Shown here: positions 45,230 through 54,004 of the stretch, in pieces
Position numbering within the stretch: position 1 is the stretch's first letter
Layout of the letters: each line of letters starts with the position of its first letter
Assembly (NCBI GenBank): GCA_016793635.1
Contig: JAEUMD010000025.1
Span: 124,001 to 188,000, forward strand
Length of the DNA stretch: 64,000 nt
Source: Hyphomicrobiaceae bacterium
GTDB lineage: Bacteria > Pseudomonadota > Alphaproteobacteria > Rhizobiales > Hyphomicrobiaceae
Direction: 5' to 3'
The notes under the pieces: model-generated
Seen by the model: only the letters and a program-made list of their open reading frames with translations
Told to the model about the DNA's origin: nothing
Databases searched by the model: none
Translations under genes and position numbers: made by a program

Positions 45230-47716
45230 CTATTGGCGCAGCAGGCTTTGCAGGACCATGTCGCTTGGCGTTTCGCGGCCACGACTGGCAGTGTTCGCGG
45301 GCGTGCCTTGCGCGACGGGAGCAACGGCTGGCAGCAACGAGGGTTCGGGGTTGGCCTTGGCGTGCTTCTCGAGATCGGCCAGCAGTGTTTCGACCAGTGG
45401 GGCGACATCGGCGGCGTGGATCGCGCGGCCGAACGGCTGTGTCGGCGAGCCGGTGCCGACGAGAACTACATACGAGTAGGCGGCGCCGTTCGTGAATTGC
45501 AGACCGCCTGTAATCCACGTGTCGATGCTGGCATCGGGGTCGGCATTCACTTGCGTGCCTGTCTTGGCGAAGTGCAGGCGCAGTCCGGGATGGCGCGCGG
45601 CACACCAGTGCGCGAGGCTCTTGAGCGTGCCGTGTGAGGTGTTGTTGGCGCTGTAGCAGAGCGGCGCCTCGAGAAGAGCCTTGACGAGCTGGCCTGCGCC
45701 GCGGTTGACGACGAGGCGAGGTGAAACGCTGTGGGGCCGGGCGAAATCATTGAGGCGAGCAGAATCGCCATCGATAAAATCGAAGCTCTTGACCAATGTC
45801 GGCTCGCCGACGGGCTTGGCGCTCTGGCCGGTGAGCGCGGCGAGCACCACCGCCGACATCTGATGCACGCGCCGTGGCGAACCCGCGATCTGGCCCATAA
45901 CAGCGGCTGTCGATGGCGGCGTGCCTTCGCCATTGGCGTCGCGCGGAGGCATGGTGAATCCGAAGCGGTCGATCAGGGCCTTGATGCGGGCTTGACCGAC
46001 GCGCGCCGTTCGCCCGATCAGGGCCGTGTTGAGTGAGCAAGCGAAAGCGACGATCGCCTTACGTCCATGGCGACCGCCGCCGCCGCGACGGCACGTCTCG
46101 AGCCCCGACGGCGGTGCATCCGTGTCGAGGTAGAGCGACGAAATCGTGTCCGTGTGCTGGTTGGCGATGCCGATGGCGGCGATCATCTTTCCGGTCGAAG
46201 CGATCATGCGGGATTCGCGCGCGGTGTTGTAGAATCCGGTCTCGGCGCTGCGAGCCTGCTGCGAACCGAAGTACGGTGCCGTCTCCCCCGATTCGAAATA
46301 GCGGACGATCTCGCCCCTCGCGTTCGCCGCGACGACGACGACATTCGGCATCTCGCCAGAGGCACCGGCTTTTGCGGGAGCGAGCGTGTAGCCGGGGCCG
46401 AGCTTACCGGCGAGCTTCGCATCGAGCGATGTGAGGGTAGCGCCCACGGCGCTATGGAACGCGAGGTTCTCCGGCACGTCGAACGTCGTCGTTACGCCAC
46501 GCACATAGTCGCGCCAGCCGAAGCCGAAGCGTTGCTTCATCTCTTCCCGCAGTCCGAAGCGAGCCGCCGGCATCAGCACGTTGGCGCGGATGGTGGGGTT
46601 TGCCTGTGCGCGGCGAGATTGTTCCGGGGCGAATGTCTCGAGCGCCTTCTGAAGCCGCGGCCTCACATGCGGGTCGGGCGGTCCGCTGGCGAGCTGCACG
46701 AGCTCGAATACCACCTGCTTTTGCTGCTCGGGGTCGGCGATCAACTTCTCCGCGCAAGTGCGTGCACGCACCTCCGTGATGTACCGCCAGCGGTCGAGGC
46801 GCACTTCGTTCAACCGTTCGCTGCCTTCGAGCAGGATGATCGGCTTGTTGACGGCTGACGCGAGCACGAACTGCTCGGCCATCGAAAGGTCCTGCGCCTC
46901 CTTGCCGAAGACGATGCGGCTCGTCACCTCGACGCCATGCAGCGGCGATCCGCCGGTGCGCTGGGCCAACCAGAGATGGTTGGCCGCCCACTGGCGAAGC
47001 TTGGTGTCGTCGCCCCCGGCTGTCAGCGAACGATAGATGACGGGCGCTTCCCACCATTCGGAAAGCTTGCGGCCGAGTTTCGTGAAACCGCCTTCCGATG
47101 CGCTCGGCGGCGTCTTGCGGATGACACGGGCAAGCTGCATCGGCAGGGTCGATCCGCCGACGCCAAGGCGCGGGCGGCGCGAGGCGATCGATTGCTTGAC
47201 GGTCGTATAGGGGATCTTGAGAACGCCGAGCAGATCGATGCCGAACGGGTTCAGCGGACCGCCGAGGTTGCGGTCCTCGTGGTAGACGAGGCAACTCCAG
47301 TAGTGTTCCGGAACGTCGCGCACGGGGATCGACTTGTGGTCCGGGTTCGCGACGTAATCCCCATGCTCGATCACGGCGTCGGTGAAGTTGACATCGCGCT
47401 GGCTGTCGAGGCGCGGATCGAATGTGCCGACGAAGCTGCCGCGCGTATCGTAGATGGCGGTGGCGAGCCAGCGCTCGGCATCGTAATGCAGCTTCTCCGA
47501 TGTGTAGGCAGCGCCGACGATCCCGCGTAGCGGAGCGACGACATAGACCAGCATCACGGCAAAGAGCACGTAAACGACGGCGGCGGTGACGACGTGGCGC
47601 AGGGGGCCGAGCCGCGGATTGAACGCGACGAGATCGATCAGAACGCGCACCGCACGCGCTGGAACCGCGACGATGATCTCGATGAGGCGCGTGAAAAGGC
47701 GGACAAGGGCGATCAT
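45230..47716 (-). CDS. Atypical bifunctional penicillin-binding protein (class A-like)
   Basis: 828 residues if started at ATG 47716 (MIALVRLFTRLIEII); the frame is open 48 codons further, and no strong ribosome site marks either start. Membrane anchor near 43-62. The GT51 glycosyltransferase domain has catalytic Glu147 in HEDRN and GGSTLPMQLARVI, but the first motif reads EDRNLGGPLNPFGID, three residues longer than the usual EDxxFxxHxGxD spacing. The transpeptidase domain is complete: STGK (Ser507), SLN (561-563) and KTG (718-720). Likely peptidoglycan synthesis in the periplasm, possibly specialised. Neighbours: moeA upstream and the large coiled-coil membrane protein downstream. Confidence 0.82.
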   Translation of the reverse strand: MIALVRLFTRLIEIIVAVPARAVRVLIDLVAFNPRLGPLRHVVTAAVVYVLFAVMLVYVVAPLRGIVGAAYTSEKLHYDAERWLATAIYDTRGSFVGTFDPRLDSQRDVNFTDAVIEHGDYVANPDHKSIPVRDVPEHYWSCLVYHEDRNLGGPLNPFGIDLLGVLKIPYTTVKQSIASRRPRLGVGGSTLPMQLARVIRKTPPSASEGGFTKLGRKLSEWWEAPVIYRSLTAGGDDTKLRQWAANHLWLAQRTGGSPLHGVEVTSRIVFGKEAQDLSMAEQFVLASAVNKPIILLEGSERLNEVRLDRWRYITEVRARTCAEKLIADPEQQKQVVFELVQLASGPPDPHVRPRLQKALETFAPEQSRRAQANPTIRANVLMPAARFGLREEMKQRFGFGWRDYVRGVTTTFDVPENLAFHSAVGATLTSLDAKLAGKLGPGYTLAPAKAGASGEMPNVVVVAANARGEIVRYFESGETAPYFGSQQARSAETGFYNTARESRMIASTGKMIAAIGIANQHTDTISSLYLDTDAPPSGLETCRRGGGGRHGRKAIVAFACSLNTALIGRTARVGQARIKALIDRFGFTMPPRDANGEGTPPSTAAVMGQIAGSPRRVHQMSAVVLAALTGQSAKPVGEPTLVKSFDFIDGDSARLNDFARPHSVSPRLVVNRGAGQLVKALLEAPLCYSANNTSHGTLKSLAHWCAARHPGLRLHFAKTGTQVNADPDASIDTWITGGLQFTNGAAYSYVVLVGTGSPTQPFGRAIHAADVAPLVETLLADLEKHAKANPEPSLLPAVAPVAQGTPANTASRGRETPSDMVLQSLLRQ

Positions 47717-47895
47717 GGCGTTCGCATGCGAGGGCGGCAACACCCCGGCGCACGACGCCAACTTAGCGAGGCGCACACGAGAGGACTGCCCGAGCAGTAG
47801 TCGGCCAATGTGGCGGCCGCCGGTCACGTTCGTGTCGAGACGGCGGTTCTGTTCGGGCAATTCGCTGCCCGCCCGCGCGTTTCAGGCCCGCGCGA

Positions 47896-49191
47896 TCAGG
47901 CCGGTATGCCGAATTCGGAGAACGGGATGAAGGCGACGGGATCGCCGGGCGCGATTGCCGTCACGTCCTCGCCGATCTCGATCAGTCCAGTCGCAGCGCG
48001 CAGCCCCGTGATGAGGCCGGAGCCGTCACGCGCATACTTGTCGACCGCCGTCGTGGCGCCATTGCCGACCAGCCAGCCGCGGAAGAATTCGCGCCGCCCG
48101 GTTTTGCGTTTCGCGATCTCGAAAGCGGCCGGCAACATGTAACGGCGCGGCTCCGGCCAGGGTGCACCGCCGAGACGGCGCAGCACGGGAAACACGTACA
48201 TGAGGTAGCAGACGAACACGGCCACGGGATTACCCGGGAGACCGATGATGACGGTATCGCCGATCTGCCCGAACGACATCGGCCGGCCGGGCTTGATCGC
48301 CAACTGCCACATATGGCGCTTGCCGAGTGCATCCATGGCTTCGACCATGTGGTCTTCCTCGCCACGGCTTGCGCCGCCGGAGGTGATGAGCACGTCGTAG
48401 TGGCGGGCTGCTTCGGCCAGACGCCGCTTGATTTCCCCCGCATCGTCCGGCCAGACGCCGAGATCATGAACGTTGGCGCCGGTCGCGCTGATGAGGCCGC
48501 TCAGCATCGGCGAGTTGGCGTCGTACACCTCGCCGGGAGCAAGCGGCCGGCTGCCGGCGCGGATCACCTCGTCGCCCGTCGAAATGATCGCGACGGAGAG
48601 GCGCTTGCGGCAGACGATGTCGGCGAGGCCGATGGAGGCGAGCGCGGCGGCATCCTGCGGGCGCAGCATCGCGCCCGCTTCGAGCAGGGTTTCGCCTGCG
48701 GCCACGTCCTCGCCCGCACGCCGCACATTTGCGCCGCGCTTGAGGCCCGCAGGGATGGAGACCGTTTGCGCGCCGCTTTCGTCCGTCGCGGTCTCGCAGT
48801 CCTCCTGCATGGCGACGGTATCGATCCCCTCAGGCATTACCGCACCGGTGAAGATGCGGACTGCGGTTGCAGGGGGTACGGCGCCTTCGAGCGGATGGCC
48901 GGCCGCGATCCGGGCGGAAACAGGCAGGCGCGCACCCTCAGCGCCATAATCGGCGGAGGCGAAGCCATACCCATCGACCGCAGAGTTCGTGTGCGCCGGC
49001 ACGGGCCGCAGAGCGACGGCGGGCTCGGCGAGCACGCGACCGGCGATGTCGACGATCGCGACACGCTCGTGCGCGGTTACCGGCGCGATGCGGGACCGCA
49101 GGATTTCGATCGCCTCGTCGTGCCGTAGACGCTGGGAATCGTGCAGGAAGCAATCGTCGAGCAGCTTCTTAGGCGTGGCTGTATCGGACAT
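47896..49191 (-). CDS. moeA: Molybdopterin molybdenumtransferase MoeA
   Basis: About 431 residues from ATG at 49191. MoeA inserts molybdate into adenylylated molybdopterin. Conserved blocks: PAHTNSAVDGYGFASADYGA, IFTGAVMPEGIDTVAMQEDC, ISTGDEV, the MPT-binding SGGASRGEEDHM and GLPGNPVAVFVCYLM, with the C-terminal domain IV from about 355. It supplies cofactor that the XdhC/MobA-like pair 13 kb away would handle. It is alone, with no other moa/moe gene adjacent. Confidence 0.94.
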   Translation of the reverse strand: MSDTATPKKLLDDCFLHDSQRLRHDEAIEILRSRIAPVTAHERVAIVDIAGRVLAEPAVALRPVPAHTNSAVDGYGFASADYGAEGARLPVSARIAAGHPLEGAVPPATAVRIFTGAVMPEGIDTVAMQEDCETATDESGAQTVSIPAGLKRGANVRRAGEDVAAGETLLEAGAMLRPQDAAALASIGLADIVCRKRLSVAIISTGDEVIRAGSRPLAPGEVYDANSPMLSGLISATGANVHDLGVWPDDAGEIKRRLAEAARHYDVLITSGGASRGEEDHMVEAMDALGKRHMWQLAIKPGRPMSFGQIGDTVIIGLPGNPVAVFVCYLMYVFPVLRRLGGAPWPEPRRYMLPAAFEIAKRKTGRREFFRGWLVGNGATTAVDKYARDGSGLITGLRAATGLIEIGEDVTAIAPGDPVAFIPFSEFGIPA

Positions 49192-49439
49192 GGAGCGCGC
49201 ATTCCGGGCGTGCGTTGCGGTCAACATCGGTGTGTCACGAACAGCGCCAGTGGGCAAACGTCAAGCCGGCGGGAGTGCACCTCGCAAACCGGCATCGATG
49301 GGGGCAAACACGGCATCGCGCCCAGGGAAATCCAGTCCCATGACGTTAGCGTCATTCGCCTAAAGTAGAAAATGCCATACTAATTAGCGGCGAACAGAAG
49401 AAAACATTTGCCCAATAACTAGGCTTGAAGCAGAATATC

Positions 49440-49556
49440 AAAGGTTTCACGACCGGATGGCCGGTCAAAAAGTGTTGGGGGAAGGTCGAGCTTCAGTTGC
49501 TGGTTCCGGCGCGTAATTCGCATCCGGTTCGCCATCTGAAGCTCGACCGTTTTTTG
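49440..49556 (+). ncRNA. Candidate small RNA with intrinsic terminator
   Basis: A promoter-like pair (TTGCCC 49408-49413, 17 bp, CAGAAT 49431-49436) precedes two hairpins: GACCGG-ATGG-CCGGTC (49451-49466) and a long stem GGTCGAGCTTCAG (49484-49496) with CTGAAGCTCGACC (49536-49548), 13 perfect pairs, then G and six T. About 115 nt. The long arm is too extended for a simple gene terminator and no gene precedes it on this strand. Function unknown. Confidence 0.42.
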
Positions 49557-49832
49557 CGGCGCGAGACAAGATAGCGAGGGGAGGTTTAGGCTAGGACTAC
49601 CGGGATAAATTTCGGCCGGCCGAACCAGCCGGGGAAATCGACGCGAACCGACTTGTTCGTGACCGGCCGGTCTGATTGTTGATAAACGATGGAAGGGAAT
49701 AGTCGGCGCAAACAGCGCGGTGCGGCGCGTCGGGCGCCCACTCTAATCCAGACTTTCCATCAGCATCCGAGGGCTTCCGCTCTTCGCCCCGCGCGTTCGC
49801 TGTATCACGAACGAATCCAGCAAATAGCGATG

Positions 49833-49925
49833 TCACATCGCATTCAGGAGAACAAAGAGCCCGATACCGATTGCCGGCCCCAATAAAGCGGCCAGCAGCA
49901 TCACCATGAATGGCTTCGCGACCAT
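49833..49925 (-). CDS. Candidate 30-residue single-helix membrane protein
   Basis: ATG at 49925 to TGA gives 30 residues: a short polar start (MVAKPF), a continuous hydrophobic run of about 20 residues including MLLAALLGPAIGIGLFVLL, and the end NAM. The composition is that of small membrane proteins such as respiratory or transporter accessory peptides. The upstream GCGGGGTT is only a weak ribosome site. No known family can be claimed. Confidence 0.35.
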   Translation of the reverse strand: MVAKPFMVMLLAALLGPAIGIGLFVLLNAM

Positions 49926-50138
49926 AACACAACCCCGCAACTACAACTGACGGTGTTACCCGGCGTTTGCCGCCCCGGGAAACTCCACCGGCCTTGGCGC
50001 CCTCTACCTCGCCAATGCTCAGTCATGAATATTACATCAGAACGCTCTAAGTTCCACGGTCATCGCGTATTTTCAGTTTCTATGTCCCCTCGCAAAAGCG
50101 ATCGGATGCGCACGCGTGTTCAATTTTGCGTCGCACCA

Positions 50139-50219
50139 AGTTGCGCAACTGCCAGATTCAGAAGCAGTTTCATGCGCATGTTGCGTTAATGAACATCGTT
50201 TTTCAGCAGCGCGCTGCTG
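50139..50219. repeat. Cluster of perfect palindromes
   Basis: AGTTGCGCAACT (50139-50150), CATGCGCATG (50171-50180) and CAGCAGCGCGCTGCTG (50204-50219) lie within 81 bp. They could be protein-binding sites or part of a structured transcript end. Confidence 0.45.
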
Positions 50220-50434
50220 CACTGCAATGTGCCGACTTCGAAAAAAATCACGAGGCCGCATACAACTTTGCCTTGGGGTGTGACGATTTGGCTACGCTTG
50301 GAAGGCCGTTAGAAGGGGGCCTCGGAGAGACATCCGGCGACCACTCTAGGAGGCTCAACACGGGTCCGCTGGCGCAACCTTAGGGTGATCGCGGGCCAAC
50401 AGCCATTAGACCGCACACCAGCACCTGAAGCCGT

Positions 50435-53400
50435 TCATTTGATATCGAACAAGCGCAACTGCTTCTCGTCCTGACCGCGCGTCTCGGAGGCGAGCTGCTC
50501 GATGCGGTCGAACGGAACCTGCTCTGCGAGCACGAGCGAGCGCTGCGCCTTCATCGATCGCACGAGGCCCTCTTGAACGAGGTGGAACTCGCCAACCGTC
50601 TGGTGCGGTAGCACGGCTGCGGGGTCCAGGCCGCTCTCGCTCTGGAACGCGGCCTTGAGCTTGCGCAGCGCGGTGTCCTCGCGGACGCGGCCGATGAACC
50701 AGCTCGTGATCTGGTCACGGCTCTTGTAGTCCAGGTCACCCGGCGACTGCGTCGCCAGCATAATGCCGAGACCGGCTGAGCGGGCGCGCTTCAAGAGACT
50801 TTGCAGCGGCTCTGCCGTCGCTGGCTTGGAGTTCGCCGGGATATACAGGTCGGCCTCGTCGAACATCACGACAGCCTGCAACTCGTCGTTCGGGTTGCGC
50901 TGGCAGAAGCGGAGCGCTTCCGAAAGGAACTGCGACACCCAGAATAGGATGTTTTCGTTGTCGCCAAGGAACCCCGTGTAGATGATCGAAAGCCGGGTGC
51001 GGCCCTCCCGCGCGTGTGGGCCAAGTCCGAGGAAGCTCTCCATCGAAAGGCTCTCGCCGCCGCCATCGAACAGCGCGGCGTTACGGTGACGCAACGAGTC
51101 GAGCTGGGCGACGAGGTCGCGGCGCAGCTTGCCCGAAGGGTCCATGCGCTGCGTCAGGTCGGTGAGCTCGGGATCCTCGTCCTCGAGCAGATCGATGAGG
51201 TCGGAAAGCGTGACCTCGCGGCTGTGGCGTGAGCCGAGGATGCGCAGAGCCACCGACAGCGTACCCGACTGCTTCTGATGCGTCGCCGAGTTCTTGAGGT
51301 GAAGCATGTCGCCGAGCGCCGCGGCCGACAGGTTCGCCAGAAGCTGCTGCTCGTGGTCCGGCAGCTCGTTGATGCCGTTCGGCAGAAGCGTAATGGAGAT
51401 CGGCCGCCCCGAGGCGCGGCCCGGCGTGTAGACGGCGACGTCGATAGCATCGGCGAGGCGCTCGCGCTCGGCGCGTCGCTCGGCCGTCTCGTTATCGTCG
51501 GCGCGCCAGACCTCGGGGTTGGCGTAGCTGCACAGGTCGCCCTTGCGGTCGAGCAGGATCGCAGGGATGCCGCGCTGGAGCAGTTGCTCGATAAGCGAGA
51601 GGGCGAGCGTGGTCTTGCCCGAACCCGAGCCGCCGAGCACGGCCGCGTGGCGTTTCAAAACGCTGGGGTTGAGGGTGACCGGGCGATTGCGGTTGCCGAT
51701 CTCGCGGCCGGCGAAGATGCTCTTCGCGCCGCCGCCATGCTCGTCGAGGATGACCGAGAGCGGCAGCTCGTCGTTGTTGGGATCGTTGGGATCGTCGACC
51801 GCGGGAACGTTGACGGCAGCGTCGGCCAGGCCGGTGAATTCCATAGCAGGGATGGTAGCGGTGGTGACGTCCGCAGGATCGGCGACGATCTGTGCGGCTC
51901 CCACCTCCGGCTCGGCAGGACGCGGCATCGTGCGGCCCGTCCGCCCGTCCGCGCCGCCATTGATCACGCGCGGCAGCAATTTGCCGAGCAGGTCGAGGCG
52001 CAGCAGTTGGATGATGACGATCAGGTTCGACAGCAGCTTCGCGTCGGCGAACCACTTGCCGAAGCCCGGATCGTTGCGATGGTGCGCGTGGAACTCGCGC
52101 ACCGCGATCATCCGCTCCCACTCCGCGATCGGTACCGTCAATGCCCGCCCGCCCGCCTCGCGGAACTTGCGCATGGATTGCGCGGCCTGGCTCTTGGTGT
52201 TCGGCGGATAGTCCGAAGCACGCAGGATGAAACAGCTCTTGGCGCCGAGGTTCAGGAGTGCGGTGTCGAGCTGGCGCTTGAATGCTCCGCCCTGGATCTT
52301 GCGGTTGCAGAGGAACACGCGGGCCTCGGTGGCGAGGCCGTTACGCTGGCGAATGGTGAGGTCCATCGCCGGCAGGTCGTCGGCTATGTCGAGCCGCGTC
52401 GTGCTCACCTCGACCGTGCCGGCCCACTCGCTTTCGGCAAGCTTCACGGCGAATGCGAGAATGTCGGTCAGCTCGTTGTCGTCGGACGGGATCTCGGCTT
52501 CCGAAGCATTGTGGAAGCGTTCCCACATTTCACGATAGTCGGGCTCGAGCAGCGGAGCAGGTGCGAGTTTCGGCTCGCTGCGCTCGGTCGACATTCCGAG
52601 CACAGATGAAAGCGTAGATAGCCAGGACGCGCCGGGCTTCTCCGCCCGCGGCGCAGCCTGCGCCTCGTCCTCCGGATCTTCCGCCTGAATGCGCAGACGG
52701 CTCTGAGCGTGCTCGAGCAGCCGCCGCGTCGAAAGGCCGGAAAACTCCTCGAAGAACTGCGGACCGAAGTAAGCCGATGGATCGGAGTAGACGACGGCGC
52801 CTGGTGTGCGTGCGGCTTCGTGGCCGAGGCGCTTGGCGATGATGAGGCGCGCTTCCTCGGCGGTACGGCTCTCGTACAGAGGCACCGGACCCGCCTTCTC
52901 GATGCGATCCCGGTAGGACTGCGCCAGCGGCTCGCGTACCTGCGCATAGAAATCGTCGAGGCAGGAGATGACGACGATGGCCGTCGGCACGCGATTGGCG
53001 ATCTGAATGAGGTCGCGCACCGCCTTCTGGAAGCGCTCCTCGGCGTCGTCGAAGAAACGCAGGTCCTCGACCTGATCGATGCAGAAGACGAGCGCGGCGC
53101 CATCGACCGCCCACATCAGCCGGCCGAGGCCCTCGATGATGTCGAAGGCGCGACCGTCGCCGACATTCGGGTCGAGCGCGGCAACGCTCTGCAAAGAAAG
53201 CTCGTTCAGCGGCCTGCATTGCAGGTATTGGCGCACGCGGCTCTCGACGCGCGGGTCGCGCCGCTCGAGATAGAGCAGCGCGCGAATGATGTTGATGTCG
53301 ATGTTGTCTTCGGCGAAGCGCGGCGCGGCGACGATGGTGTCCGCCAGCTCGTGCACCAGGCGGGCGAGCTGTTTGTCGTCGAGCGTCGCCTCGCGCAGCT

Positions 53401-53947
53401 TCTCGATATCCGATGCCGGGATCATGTCGGCGGCGGCGACGAGACGCGCGGTGAGGCGAGCGAGGCCGCTCTCGCCGGCGATGTCGGGATCGTAGGGCCG
53501 TTCGAGAGAAGCGATCAGACGGCGCAGGTAGTAATCGGCGTAATTGGCGATGTCGGGCGACATCTGCGCGTAGCCGAGATAACCCTTCCCGGTGCGGTGT
53601 GTCCCCGTGCGCAGTGCCCGAATGAGGTGCGTCTTGCCGGCGCCGGACTGGCCATGGAACAGCAGGATGCGTGATTGCGTGGCGGGGCCCCCGGCGCGGC
53701 TGGCGGTAACGCCGTCGAGCAGGTCGAAGTACTTGCGCCGCGCCTTCTGGTGCACCTCCTCCACATCGACCGGGTCGGCGCGCCAAATGTCGTCCTCCCA
53801 GGTGATCGAATGCTCGAAAGCCTTCGACACCTGGTCGGGAAGCGCAGCCTTATGAGCCGGTTGGTGCATCGAATCGGGGTCCTTGAACTTGCATTCGGCG
53901 GTTTTTGATCGGCTGCGCATGTCGCTGCCCGGGCCGCCGTTGGCCAT
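50435..53947 (-). CDS. Double-ATPase protein: AAA/STAND-like NTPase plus HerA-like ATPase
   Basis: 1170 residues, no signal peptide. N-terminal ATPase: Walker A GQSGAGKTH (99-107), Walker B ALVFCIDQVEDL (285-296), VPTAIVVISCLDDFY sensor-like strand (320-334), and a helical region to about 420, the layout of AAA+/STAND switches. Middle domain about 490-615 (EVSTTRLDIADDLPAMDLTI; EARVFLCNRKIQGGAFKRQL; FILRASDYPP) could be nuclease-like, but no catalytic set is certain. C-terminal HerA/FtsK-type motor: Walker A GGSGSGKTT (772-780), DRKGD, Walker B AVVMFDEADLYIP (1025-1037), RSAGLGIMLATQSPGDLD. It lies 57 bp downstream of the winged-helix-like gene. A defence or DNA-processing role is inferred only from the architecture. 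Confidence 0.8.
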   Translation of the reverse strand: MANGGPGSDMRSRSKTAECKFKDPDSMHQPAHKAALPDQVSKAFEHSITWEDDIWRADPVDVEEVHQKARRKYFDLLDGVTASRAGGPATQSRILLFHGQSGAGKTHLIRALRTGTHRTGKGYLGYAQMSPDIANYADYYLRRLIASLERPYDPDIAGESGLARLTARLVAAADMIPASDIEKLREATLDDKQLARLVHELADTIVAAPRFAEDNIDINIIRALLYLERRDPRVESRVRQYLQCRPLNELSLQSVAALDPNVGDGRAFDIIEGLGRLMWAVDGAALVFCIDQVEDLRFFDDAEERFQKAVRDLIQIANRVPTAIVVISCLDDFYAQVREPLAQSYRDRIEKAGPVPLYESRTAEEARLIIAKRLGHEAARTPGAVVYSDPSAYFGPQFFEEFSGLSTRRLLEHAQSRLRIQAEDPEDEAQAAPRAEKPGASWLSTLSSVLGMSTERSEPKLAPAPLLEPDYREMWERFHNASEAEIPSDDNELTDILAFAVKLAESEWAGTVEVSTTRLDIADDLPAMDLTIRQRNGLATEARVFLCNRKIQGGAFKRQLDTALLNLGAKSCFILRASDYPPNTKSQAAQSMRKFREAGGRALTVPIAEWERMIAVREFHAHHRNDPGFGKWFADAKLLSNLIVIIQLLRLDLLGKLLPRVINGGADGRTGRTMPRPAEPEVGAAQIVADPADVTTATIPAMEFTGLADAAVNVPAVDDPNDPNNDELPLSVILDEHGGGAKSIFAGREIGNRNRPVTLNPSVLKRHAAVLGGSGSGKTTLALSLIEQLLQRGIPAILLDRKGDLCSYANPEVWRADDNETAERRAERERLADAIDVAVYTPGRASGRPISITLLPNGINELPDHEQQLLANLSAAALGDMLHLKNSATHQKQSGTLSVALRILGSRHSREVTLSDLIDLLEDEDPELTDLTQRMDPSGKLRRDLVAQLDSLRHRNAALFDGGGESLSMESFLGLGPHAREGRTRLSIIYTGFLGDNENILFWVSQFLSEALRFCQRNPNDELQAVVMFDEADLYIPANSKPATAEPLQSLLKRARSAGLGIMLATQSPGDLDYKSRDQITSWFIGRVREDTALRKLKAAFQSESGLDPAAVLPHQTVGEFHLVQEGLVRSMKAQRSLVLAEQVPFDRIEQLASETRGQDEKQLRLFDIK

Positions 53948-54004
53948 TTTCCGAACTTGAAGCAGGGAAGAGAAGCGCGGGCAGAGCCCAGCTTTTCCGG
54001 CCCC

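Larger units (their letters stand above)
49192..50434. other. 1.2-kb intergenic region moeA/double-ATPase gene
   Basis: Longest gene-poor stretch in the window and visibly poorer in GC than its surroundings. It contains a candidate small RNA (49440-49556), a candidate 30-residue membrane protein (49833-49925, minus) and a cluster of perfect palindromes (50139-50150, 50204-50219). No integrase, transposase or attachment site was recognised. Confidence 0.6.

Noticed and set aside
49192-49400. Molybdenum cofactor riboswitch upstream of moeA
   Set aside because: No match to the Moco element could be drawn in the minus-strand leader.
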